Positions 1 through 6,029 of a stretch of 10,025 nucleotides of DNA are shown here, piece by piece. Position numbers and translations under genes: made by a program. How positions within the stretch are numbered: position 1 is the first letter of the stretch; every line of letters begins with the position of its first letter. The stretch lies in contig JAGGSX010000180.1 in NCBI GenBank assembly GCA_021158865.1, positions 1-10,025 of the forward strand, written 5' to 3'. The notes below the pieces were generated by a model. That model did not search any database and was not told the origin of the DNA. It saw only the letters and a list, made by a program, of their open reading frames with translations. This DNA is from Thermoplasmata archaeon (lineage in GTDB: Archaea; Thermoplasmatota; E2; UBA202; JdFR-43).

Positions 1-1
1 G

Positions 2-124
2 AATGAAAGGATAAAAGATATGCAGAAATTTAAAGAAGGAGATAAAATCTCGATAAAATGGGCATATTCCAAAAATAAAAAAATTTTTTTAAATGATTTT
101 GGAAAGATTGAGAAAAATAATTAA
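2..124 (+). CDS. C-terminal end of an unrecognised protein (5' end outside window)
   Basis: A frame open from the window edge gives 40 residues and then TAA at 122-124. The peptide is lysine-rich and mixed hydrophobic/charged (for example KFKEGDKISIKWAYS, ending GKIEKNN). It reads like real coding sequence, with A/T-ending codons like those of the neighbouring genes. Its stop lies 20 bases before the GTG start of the Cdc6-like gene on the same strand, so the two could be co-transcribed. Too little is present to assign a family. That it is coding is inferred from composition and spacing only. Confidence 0.5.
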   Translation, partial: NERIKDMQKFKEGDKISIKWAYSKNKKIFLNDFGKIEKNN

Positions 125-144
125 AGAGGAATGGATATAATATT

Positions 145-1164
145 GTGATTCTAAAGGATGCAAAAAAACTTGATATTTCATACATACCACAAAAAATATT
201 GTGCAGAGAAAATGAGATAAAAGCTTTACGCTTGTATATGAAAAGCGGCAGAGCAATCATAAGCGGCGGCATCGGCACAGGGAAAACATTGCTTGCAAAA
301 CATTTTGGCGGAAGTGAGCATATAGATGCTTACATAAATTGCTATATAAACAGGACAGAGCATCGCATTCTTGAAGAAATTATCCACCAGATTAAGCCGA
401 ATTTTCATACTGCTGGGCTTACAACACTTGCCTTATGGAAAGAAATTGAAGATGGAAGAACAATAATACTTGATGAGATAGATGGAATGCTTCCAGACGA
501 GTTGAGACATTTTTCTTATACATTGTCCCGTTTGAAGGAGAGTGGAAAAGAAATAAGATATATTGCAATAACAAGGTCTGCAAATATTTTGAGGCAGGTT
601 ATCGGTGATGATGCAATATGGAGCACATTTGCAGATAAGGCAATTGTTAGTTTAAATTATTATACATGGGATGAAATTAAAAAAATAGTTGATTACAGAG
701 CTGGAGAAGCAATAAGGAGAGATGCCTACAATGATGACATTCTTTCTTTAATAGCCGATATAACTTTAAAATCTCCTGGACACATGAGGACAGCCATGGA
801 TATTCTTAGAAATGCATCAATGATTGCAGAAAACAATGGTAATGATGAAATATTACCAGAGCATGTTAGAGAAGCAAATCAGGAAGGATGGTTAAGTGGC
901 ATTGATAACTTGAAAAAAAATGAGAGAATTGTTTTACTTTCCATAGCAAATGCATGTAAAAATAGAGCTTATGCTGAAAAAAAAGAAATAGAGGAGCAGA
1001 TAAAAATAAAAAGCGAGGAATATGGAATAAAAATTTACAACTCGGATAAAATTATTGAAACATTAATGAGAGAAGATTTCATTTATAAAGGAAATAATGG
1101 CTATACAATATTAAATTATCCATGCAATGAAATAATAAAAAGAATGGAAAACTTCAATGAATGA
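145..1164 (+). CDS. Cdc6/Orc1-like AAA+ ATPase
   Basis: This 339-residue P-loop ATPase resembles the archaeal Cdc6/Orc1 family, whose members bind origins and help load the MCM helicase. The N-terminus (ILKDAKK..SYIPQKILCREN) matches the usual family opening. Walker A is GGIGTGKT (41-48), Walker B is TIILDEID (106-113), a sensor-1-like strand is at about 139-147, and a sensor-2-like helix with SPGHMRTAMDIL is at 210-221. Residues from about 255 to the end fit a winged-helix DNA-binding domain (inference). The protein is shorter than typical archaeal Cdc6 (about 390-410 residues) and its sensor motifs are atypical, so it may be a divergent paralogue. The start is GTG, chosen because it places M/V-I-L-K-D as in relatives and because the frame upstream closes at 118-120. 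GAGGA at 126-130 is 14 bases away, long for a ribosome site, so a leaderless start is possible. Its 3' end overlaps the convergent pyrophosphatase gene by 11 bases. Confidence 0.82.
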   Translation: MILKDAKKLDISYIPQKILCRENEIKALRLYMKSGRAIISGGIGTGKTLLAKHFGGSEHIDAYINCYINRTEHRILEEIIHQIKPNFHTAGLTTLALWKEIEDGRTIILDEIDGMLPDELRHFSYTLSRLKESGKEIRYIAITRSANILRQVIGDDAIWSTFADKAIVSLNYYTWDEIKKIVDYRAGEAIRRDAYNDDILSLIADITLKSPGHMRTAMDILRNASMIAENNGNDEILPEHVREANQEGWLSGIDNLKKNERIVLLSIANACKNRAYAEKKEIEEQIKIKSEEYGIKIYNSDKIIETLMREDFIYKGNNGYTILNYPCNEIIKRMENFNE

Positions 1165-3136
1165 ATTTTATGAATACTGGCAGGAATACAAGGCTTACTA
1201 TAGACATCAGTTTTATTAGAATGTTTAGAGACGGACCAGATGTATCCTTGCATGGGTCTCCAACTGTATCGCCAACAACAGCCGCCTTGTGAGCGAAACT
1301 TCCTTTGCCACCGAGATTACCTTCTTCAATATACTTTTTAGCATTGTCCCAAGCGCCGCCTGCATTGGCTAAAAATATTGCAAGCAAAAAGCCAGTTGAT
1401 GTTGCTCCAGCAAGTAATCCAACCAATGCTTCTATTTTCCATATTCCGATAATTATTGGAACAACAACAGCAAGTAAAGAAGGCAGAATCATTTCTCTCA
1501 ATGCACCTTTTGTTGCTATTCTTATGCACTGTTCATAATCTGGTTTTCCTTTTCCTTCCAAAATTTTATATTCTTTGAATTGCCTTCTGACTTCATTCAC
1601 CATTTTTTCTGCTGCCCTTCCAACCGCTCCCAAAGTAAGGGCTGAGAATATAAAAGGAAGCATTGCACCAATGAATAATCCAGCCATGAGATATGGAGAT
1701 GTTAATGAAATATCCATTTTAACATTAAGTTCTTCAGCTTTTTTAACAAATGTGAATATCAATGCTAAAGCTGTTATCGCAGCAGAGCCAATTGCAAATC
1801 CTTTTCCCATTGCAGCAGTTGTATTGCCTACAGCATCAAGTTCTTCTGTTCTTTTTCTTATTTCATCCCCTAATCCAGCCATTTCAGATATGCCTGCTGC
1901 ATTATCTGCTACAGGACCATAACAATCGGTTGCAAGAGAAATGCCAAGTGTTGAAAGCATTCCTATGGCGGCTAAAGCAATTCCATAAAAGCTTGCAAAC
2001 TCGTAGGCAAGAACCATTGCAATGGCTGTGGAAATAATTGGTATTAATGTGCTCATCATTCCGACTGACATACCTGTCAAAATATTTGTGGCTGCTCCTG
2101 TTTTTGCCGCCTCCGCTATGCTGCGGGCTGGCTTTCTCTGGTGGGATGTATAGTATTCTGTTGATAGACCAATTATGACACCATCTATCAAGCCAACAAT
2201 TATTGCATAAAATGGATTTAATTCTTTTAAAAGCCAGTATGTTGCCACGCCCGAAAAAATGGCAAATATGGTTGCTGCTCCAAATAGTCCATTTCTTAGA
2301 GCTGTATAAGGATTTTTGGCTTTAACGAAAATCATTGCAATTATGGATGAAAATATTCCAAGAGATGCAATAAGCATTGGATAAATCTGCCCATAGGCAT
2401 ACGACAAAATTAATCCAAGACTCATTCCAGATATTATTGAATCAACATAACTTTCGAACAGGTCAGCACCCATTCCTGCAACGTCCCCAACATTGTCTCC
2501 AACATTGTCAGCTATGACAGCGGGATTACGAGGGTCATCTTCTGGTATGCCAGCCTCAATCTTTCCAACCAAATCTGCTCCAATATCAGCAGACTTTGTG
2601 TATATTCCACCTCCAACTCTTGCAAATAAAGCTATGCTGCTTGCTCCAAAACCAAAACCAAATAAAATGCCCGCTGCCCTGCTTCCATAAACAAGATAAA
2701 ATAAGCCAACACCAATTATGCCAAGCCCAACAACAGAAAGCCCCATGACAGCGCCAGAAGAGAATGCAACAATTAAGCCATTAACTATGCCTTTTTTGCT
2801 TGCTTCAGCAGCTCTTGCATTTGTTTTTGTTGCCACTCTCATTCCTATATTTCCAGCCAAAGCAGAAAAAATTGCTCCCACAATGAAAGCAATGCTTGTT
2901 TCCCATGGCAAATCTGTATAATAACTCATGAGCAACAATATTGCAACAACCGCAACAATAAATATGGATATGACCTTATATTCTTCCTTAAGAAAAGCCA
3001 ATGCTCCTTTATGAATATAATCAGATATTTCCTGCATTTTCTTATTTCCTCTCGGCTTTTTAGAAACATAATATGCAAGTATGCCAGCAAAAATTATGGC
3101 AACAATTCCAGCCAATAAGGGAATGCTATCAAGCAT
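1154..3136 (-). CDS. hppA: membrane-bound ion-translocating pyrophosphatase, K+-dependent type
   Basis: This 660-residue, multi-helix membrane protein hydrolyses PPi and pumps H+ and/or Na+ across the cytoplasmic membrane. Hydrophobic segments run throughout; the family has about 16 helices. The catalytic signatures are complete: D184 x7 K192 x E194, the acidic DNVGDNVGD at 210-218, the Asp-containing ATDCYGPVADNA at 402-413, and the C-terminal VGDTVGDPCKDTSGPS at 621-636. GNTTAAMGKG at 437-446 has Ala441 and Gly444 where K+-independent enzymes have Lys and Thr, which marks the K+-dependent subfamily. Glu228 in LFESY sits at the position of Thermotoga maritima PPase Glu246, which is usual in Na+-pumping members but also found in some H+ pumps. 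ATG is the start; there is no Shine-Dalgarno, but a TATA-like box lies about 25 bases upstream, which suggests a leaderless transcript. The length is normal and no residue appears to be missing. Family assignment is near certain; the ion pumped is inference. Confidence 0.97.
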   Translation of the reverse strand: MLDSIPLLAGIVAIIFAGILAYYVSKKPRGNKKMQEISDYIHKGALAFLKEEYKVISIFIVAVVAILLLMSYYTDLPWETSIAFIVGAIFSALAGNIGMRVATKTNARAAEASKKGIVNGLIVAFSSGAVMGLSVVGLGIIGVGLFYLVYGSRAAGILFGFGFGASSIALFARVGGGIYTKSADIGADLVGKIEAGIPEDDPRNPAVIADNVGDNVGDVAGMGADLFESYVDSIISGMSLGLILSYAYGQIYPMLIASLGIFSSIIAMIFVKAKNPYTALRNGLFGAATIFAIFSGVATYWLLKELNPFYAIIVGLIDGVIIGLSTEYYTSHQRKPARSIAEAAKTGAATNILTGMSVGMMSTLIPIISTAIAMVLAYEFASFYGIALAAIGMLSTLGISLATDCYGPVADNAAGISEMAGLGDEIRKRTEELDAVGNTTAAMGKGFAIGSAAITALALIFTFVKKAEELNVKMDISLTSPYLMAGLFIGAMLPFIFSALTLGAVGRAAEKMVNEVRRQFKEYKILEGKGKPDYEQCIRIATKGALREMILPSLLAVVVPIIIGIWKIEALVGLLAGATSTGFLLAIFLANAGGAWDNAKKYIEEGNLGGKGSFAHKAAVVGDTVGDPCKDTSGPSLNILIKLMSIVSLVFLPVFIKFIH

Positions 3137-3156
3137 AGAGGTGAATGAATTGCCAT

Positions 3157-3165
3157 TATTTATAA
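3157..3165 (-). promoter_or_regulatory. TATA-like box of hppA
   Basis: On the - strand this reads TTATAAATA, centred 25 bases before the hppA ATG at 3136. That is the usual archaeal spacing from TATA box to transcription start, so the mRNA would begin at or next to the start codon. No GGAGG-like site lies between the two, which agrees with leaderless initiation. Confidence 0.6.
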
Positions 3166-4043
3166 CTATCTGTTAAATTTTCTTATAAAAAATGTGCAAA
3201 AGGAATGTTTTTTAGCAAATAATTTACAATTTATTTTTATAGATATGTTTTATTTCATGAATGCTCTCTTCCATTCTTTTGCTGGAAGCGTTGTTTCTTT
3301 TATTACTCTTGGGTTCATCCATCTCAATAAGTTGAGCCACGAGCCAGCTTTATCATTTGTGCCCGAATAGCGGGCGCCGCCGAATGGCTGCCTTGCAACA
3401 ATCGCTCCCGTTGGCCTGTCATTTATATAAAAGTTGCCAGCAGCATATCTCAAAATTTTTTCAGCTTTTTGAATTGCTTCTCTATCTTTTGCAAATATTG
3501 CTCCTGTTAGTCCATAAGGCGTTGAAGCATCGCATAAATTAAGCATTTCTTCATATTTCTCATCTTCATAAATATATATGGTTACAACTGGACCAAAAAA
3601 TTCTTCTTTCATTAACCTGCCATTTGCATTTTTTGATATTATTCCAGTAGGTTCAACAAACCATCCCTTGCTATCATCATAATTTCCACCATATATTATT
3701 TCATACTCATCGCTATTTTTTGCATATTCAATATAAGAAACTATTTTTTTGAATGCTTCTTCACTTGTTACAGCCCCCATAAAATTGTTAAAATCATCAA
3801 TATTTCCATATCTAACTTTTTGCAATTCCTCAATCATCCTTTTCTTTATTTTGTCCCAATTGCTCCTTGGAATATAAACTCTTGAAACAGCAGAACATTT
3901 CTGTCCCTGACTTTCAAATGCTCCTCTTATTATATTTGCAACAATTTCATCAACATCAGCAGAATTATGAACAAATATGAAATCTTTTCCTCCTGTTTCT
4001 CCAACAATTCGAGGGAAATTTTTATAATTTTCAACATTGCTTC

Positions 4044-4053
4044 CTATTTTTTC
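4044..4053 (-). other. frameshift site 2 in pruA, A6 run followed by amber stop
   Basis: The coding strand reads TGG AAA AAA TAG GAA. The family sequence W-K-K-I-G-S-N is restored by one more A or by a -1 slip on the A6 run. The zero frame meets TAG immediately after the run. A homopolymer is the commonest place for a false single-base deletion. Confidence 0.85.
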
Positions 4054-4337
4054 CATAATTTGGTAAGCGTTTCATAACTACCAGTAAAATGCAATCCAGC
4101 AAAGTAAGGATGGCTTATAACAACATCAGCATGCCTAGATGAAAATGGAACAAAATTTATTACGCCAGAAGGCAAGCCAGCAAGAATCAAAATTTTCATT
4201 ATATAATAGTTTGCAAATATTACAGCTCTCGAGGGTTTCCATAAAACCACATTTCCAACCATTGCTGGAGCAGTTGGAAGATTACCACCTATTGAATAAA
4301 AATTAAATGGAGGAACAGCAAGAATAAAGCCTTCAAG

Positions 4338-4344
4338 AGGCGCC
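4338..4344 (-). other. frameshift site 1 in pruA
   Basis: On the coding strand the text is GACTGGCGCCTCTTG. The family reading D-W-R-P-L-E-G needs one more C (CGC CCT CTT). The uncorrected frame runs on for 16 wrong residues to TAG at 4289-4291. The shifted frame continues directly into well-conserved PruA sequence. No classical slippery heptamer is present. Confidence 0.85.
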
Positions 4345-4878
4345 AGTCAAATCTGTTTATTTCTCCTTCCGCTTGGCTCGGCTGTTGTTTGTATATGGAA
4401 AGAGCATAATATGCATTAAATCTCCAGAAATCAACAAGTTCTGCCAAATCAATTTCAGCTTCAAAAGGTGTTTTTGACTGATTCATCATTATTGCAGCAA
4501 TATTTTCAATTCTATATTTTCCGGCAAGCAAATCTGCAGCCTTTCTAAATATTGTGAGGTGGTGATATGGGTCCATATCAGACCATTTTTCCCATGCTTT
4601 TAAAGAAGATTCAATGGCTTCTTTTAGCTCTTCTTCTCCAGCCAAACTTGCTTTTGCAAGAACTATGCCATGATTATGAGGGGCTCTGACTTCAAAAATC
4701 TCATCAGTTTTGACTTCTTTTCCATTTATAATCAATGGAATTTCTTCTGTTTTATTCTTCATTTCTTCAATCTTCTTTAACAATTCTTTCCTTTCTCTAC
4801 TTTCAGAAGAATAGCTCAATATTTTATCCATCTCATTTTCTGGTTTTTCGATATCCATATCATAACAGCCTATTGAAA

Positions 4879-4888
4879 TTTTTTTAAG
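4879..4888 (-). promoter_or_regulatory. TATA-like box of pruA
   Basis: On the - strand this reads CTTAAAAAAA, centred about 25 bases before the pruA ATG (4858). It closely resembles the box in front of the divergent tRNA-Tyr gene. No Shine-Dalgarno precedes the ATG, so a leaderless transcript is likely. Confidence 0.45.
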
Positions 4889-4920
4889 CTTCTTCTCATT
4901 TCACAAATACATACAAAAAA

Positions 4921-4930
4921 TTTAAAAAAA
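4921..4930 (+). promoter_or_regulatory. box A (TATA) of tRNA-Tyr
   Basis: TTTAAAAAAA is centred about 25 bases before the first base of the tRNA (4950), the standard archaeal box A spacing. It lies back to back with the pruA box: about 33 bases separate the two, so divergent transcription starts from an intergenic region of 91 bases. Confidence 0.55.
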
Positions 4931-4949
4931 TGTGGGACATATTCTTTTA

Positions 4950-5058
4950 CCCGGCGTAGCTCAGACTGGTAGAGCGGCGGACTGTAGTTGCATTTACTGG
5001 GCTATAACCCGCCGCCGCAGACATCCGCATGTCCCCGGTTCAAATCCGGGCGCCGGGA
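4950..5058 (+). tRNA. tRNA-Tyr (GTA) with a 35-base intron
   Basis: Acceptor stem CCCGGCG (4950-4956) pairs perfectly with CGCCGGG (5051-5057), and the discriminator is A5058. The D stem is GCTC (4959-4962) with GAGC (4972-4975). The anticodon stem is GCGGA (4977-4981) with TCCGC (5024-5028). The T stem is CCCGG (5034-5038) with CCGGG (5046-5050) around loop TTCAAAT. Anticodon GTA is at 4984-4986, and the spliced loop is CTGTAGA. C1-G72 is an archaeal Tyr identity pair. The intron is 4988-5022, between positions 37 and 38. CTGT (4982-4985) pairs with GCAG (5017-5020), leaving 3-base bulges AGT (4986-4988) and ACA (5021-5023), each cut after its second base, as the archaeal splicing endonuclease expects. 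The mature tRNA is 74 bases and CCA is not encoded. The helix on the intron side of the bulges is weak, so the motif may be of the relaxed bulge-helix-loop kind. Confidence 0.95.
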
Positions 5059-5072
5059 TTTTTTAAATTTTT
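5059..5072 (+). terminator. oligo-T terminator of tRNA-Tyr
   Basis: A T6 run, AAA and a T5 run follow the discriminator base directly. Oligo-T tracts are the usual intrinsic termination signal in archaea and need no hairpin. Confidence 0.6.
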
Positions 5073-5216
5073 ATAGAAATTTCTAAATCCGGCTTCGAAA
5101 ATAGCAGTTTTATTATAACTCAATCCTGCATGATATAGTAGCATTCCTAATGCCATTTCTTGCAATCCTTACTGCTACTGTGAAGCAAGTATCATTTCTT
5201 CTTATCCTTATATTTT

Positions 5217-5768
5217 TTAGTTGGTTTTGGAAGTTTTACTTTTATCTCTTTCTAACTTTGCAAGTTGTTGCTTGTTATAAAATGCCATGAATTTCTGCAT
5301 CTCCTTCTCATTAGTTACATCAACTCCCGCATCCTTTGCAGCCATGAGAAATGATTTTGCTATTCCCCAATTTCTCGGATCCCTTGCATTTCTTACGATT
5401 TGTCTATCAATTTTTTTAACCTTTCTTATAAGCTTTGAGGCGTTTTTCAACAAGTTCTTTTCGCTTAGAAAAGCAAAGAATACGGATAACACTGGTGCTA
5501 TGGACTCAAAATAAGATTCATCTGCAGTAACCTTTCTTGGTAGTGTGTATAAACAGCATTCTTTAAGTCCGTCTTCATCCCATTCTTCAGGAGATAATCC
5601 GTGGTAGGAATACATGTATTCTGTAAAAGACATGACCACAAATTCTGACTCCTGTTTCTGTTCCTCAGTCAATTCTTCAAAATACTTGCTTCTGGAAAAC
5701 TCAACGCCCCATTCATAGACCCCATCAAGGATTTCTTCCAGTTTTTCGTCTGAATATTCCTCCACCAT
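5217..5768 (-). CDS. unnamed acidic protein with a DPRNWG-AKS motif
   Basis: This 183-residue soluble protein has no signal peptide or membrane segment. The N-terminal half is strongly acidic (EEYSDEKLEEIL, then EELTEEQKQESEF) and the C-terminal tail is basic. The middle has SPEEWDEDGLKECCLYTLPRKV (58-79) and a helical APVLSVFFAFLSEKNLL. The most distinctive part is DPRNWGIAKSFLMAAKDAG from 130, followed by VDVTNEKEMQKFMAFYN. From memory, similar EEW..LPRK plus DP.NWG.AKS proteins occur as hypothetical proteins in scattered archaea and bacteria; I cannot name the family or give a function. The ATG is secured by GAGGTGAT (5772-5779), the only perfect Shine-Dalgarno in the window, with a TATA-like box further up. 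The ending is doubtful: a second frame through the same DNA gives a smoother basic tail (KLPKPTKKYKDKKK, stop at 5192-5194), so one more indel may lie near 5235-5245. Confidence 0.75.
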   Translation of the reverse strand: MVEEYSDEKLEEILDGVYEWGVEFSRSKYFEELTEEQKQESEFVVMSFTEYMYSYHGLSPEEWDEDGLKECCLYTLPRKVTADESYFESIAPVLSVFFAFLSEKNLLKNASKLIRKVKKIDRQIVRNARDPRNWGIAKSFLMAAKDAGVDVTNEKEMQKFMAFYNKQQLAKLERDKSKTSKTN

Positions 5769-5771
5769 TTC

Positions 5772-5779
5772 ATCACCTC
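5772..5779 (-). promoter_or_regulatory. strong Shine-Dalgarno deciding the 5768 start
   Basis: On the - strand this is GAGGTGAT, a full match to the 3' end of archaeal 16S rRNA. The GAGG core ends seven bases before the ATG. The other protein genes here lack such a site. Confidence 0.8.
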
Positions 5780-5820
5780 ACAATTTTGTATATCCTTCCA
5801 TTTTGGCACGCAAATCTTTG

Positions 5821-5829
5821 TTTTATATC
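5821..5829 (-). promoter_or_regulatory. TATA-like box of the 183-residue gene
   Basis: On the - strand this reads GATATAAAA. At usual spacing, transcription would start near 5800, giving a leader of about 30 bases that contains the Shine-Dalgarno. That contrasts with the leaderless layout of the other genes. Confidence 0.45.
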
Positions 5830-5875
5830 GAGTATTTTATCACCGAGCTTTAATCAAGACAGGCATTATAAATCT

Positions 5876-6017
5876 TTAGTCTTTTATCTCGTCGCAGCTT
5901 TTTCCAACAACTTTGCCATTTTCGTTGGAAAATTCAAGTTGAAGATATTTCTCAGGCAGCTAACTGGCAAATTCAGGTTTTCCAACAGCTTTTAGCGCGA
6001 CTTGTGCCCATAGAAGC
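5876..6017 (-). pseudogene. possible remnant coding sequence interrupted by an amber codon
   Basis: Just after the aspS stop, one - strand frame reads KLLWAQVALKAVGKPEFAS, then TAG (5960-5962), then LPEKYLQLEFSNENG and KVVGKSCDEIKD, and TAA (5876-5878). Codon choice and residue mix look like protein, and a single change of TAG to CAG would join the halves. There is no good start codon: the open frame runs back into the aspS 3' end, to a TAA near 6060, so any 5' part is lost or replaced. I do not recognise the family. The resemblance to coding sequence could be chance over about 45 codons. Confidence 0.3.
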
Positions 6018-6029
6018 TTATGGCACAAG
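6001..6029. other. hairpin over the aspS stop codon
   Basis: CTTGTGCCCATA and TATGGCACAAG form an 11-base-pair stem with one bulged C and a six-base loop (GAAGCT). It spans the last codons and the TAA of aspS. On the + strand it is followed by a T-rich stretch; on the - strand it is not. It could affect aspS mRNA 3' processing or be incidental. Confidence 0.4.

Larger units (their letters stand above)
3250..4858 (-). pseudogene. pruA: 1-pyrroline-5-carboxylate dehydrogenase, split by two -1 frameshifts
   Basis: The family oxidises glutamate-gamma-semialdehyde/P5C to glutamate with NAD+, the last step of proline catabolism. The reading starts at ATG 4858 and is in frame to Arg173 (4340-4342). 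It continues after a one-base loss to a stretch with PFNFYSIGGNLPTAPAMVGN and WKPS, then shifts again at A6 (4047-4052) into the rest. The rejoined protein is 536 residues, the normal length for the ALDH4A1-like branch. It keeps the VGETGGKDF general-base region (Glu about 288), the catalytic Cys in GQKCSAVSR (about 322), EEFFGPV and the C-terminal AAGNFYINDRPTGA..QPFGGARYSGTNDK. There is no other stop or damaged motif. Read literally, the three frames give 189, 72 and 268 residues, and none is a whole enzyme. Both defects are single-base deficits, so sequencing or assembly error is the likeliest cause. Recent inactivation is next; recoding is least likely. Confidence 0.9.

Noticed and set aside
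131..148. Micro-ORF ATG-GAT-ATA-ATA-TTG-TGA whose stop overlaps the GTG start of the Cdc6-like gene
   Set aside because: The GAGGA site sits directly against its ATG, too close for initiation. The family N-terminus fits the GTG start well, so coupling is not supported.
1575..1922. Long + strand open frame opposite hppA
   Set aside because: It is antisense to well-conserved pyrophosphatase motifs, with no start signals of its own.
5137..5179. Inverted repeat AGTAGCA ... TGCTACT and a - strand peptide-like frame (RNDTCFTVAVRIARN) in the gap before the 183-residue gene's end
   Set aside because: The stem is only 7 base pairs around a long loop, and the frame lacks a start codon and similarity I can recognise. 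I see no defined feature here.
5866..5876. TATA-like ATTATAAAT on the + strand followed by foldable sequence up to the 6001-6029 hairpin, suggestive of a small RNA
   Set aside because: The fold comes from the repeated GTTGGAAAA words of the opposite-strand frame, and such boxes are common in AT-rich DNA. Only transcript data could support it.
5786..5995. 69-codon open frame on the + strand
   Set aside because: It is antisense to the more protein-like - strand frame in the same DNA and has a low-complexity Phe/Ser-rich composition without a ribosome site. It is probably a shadow.
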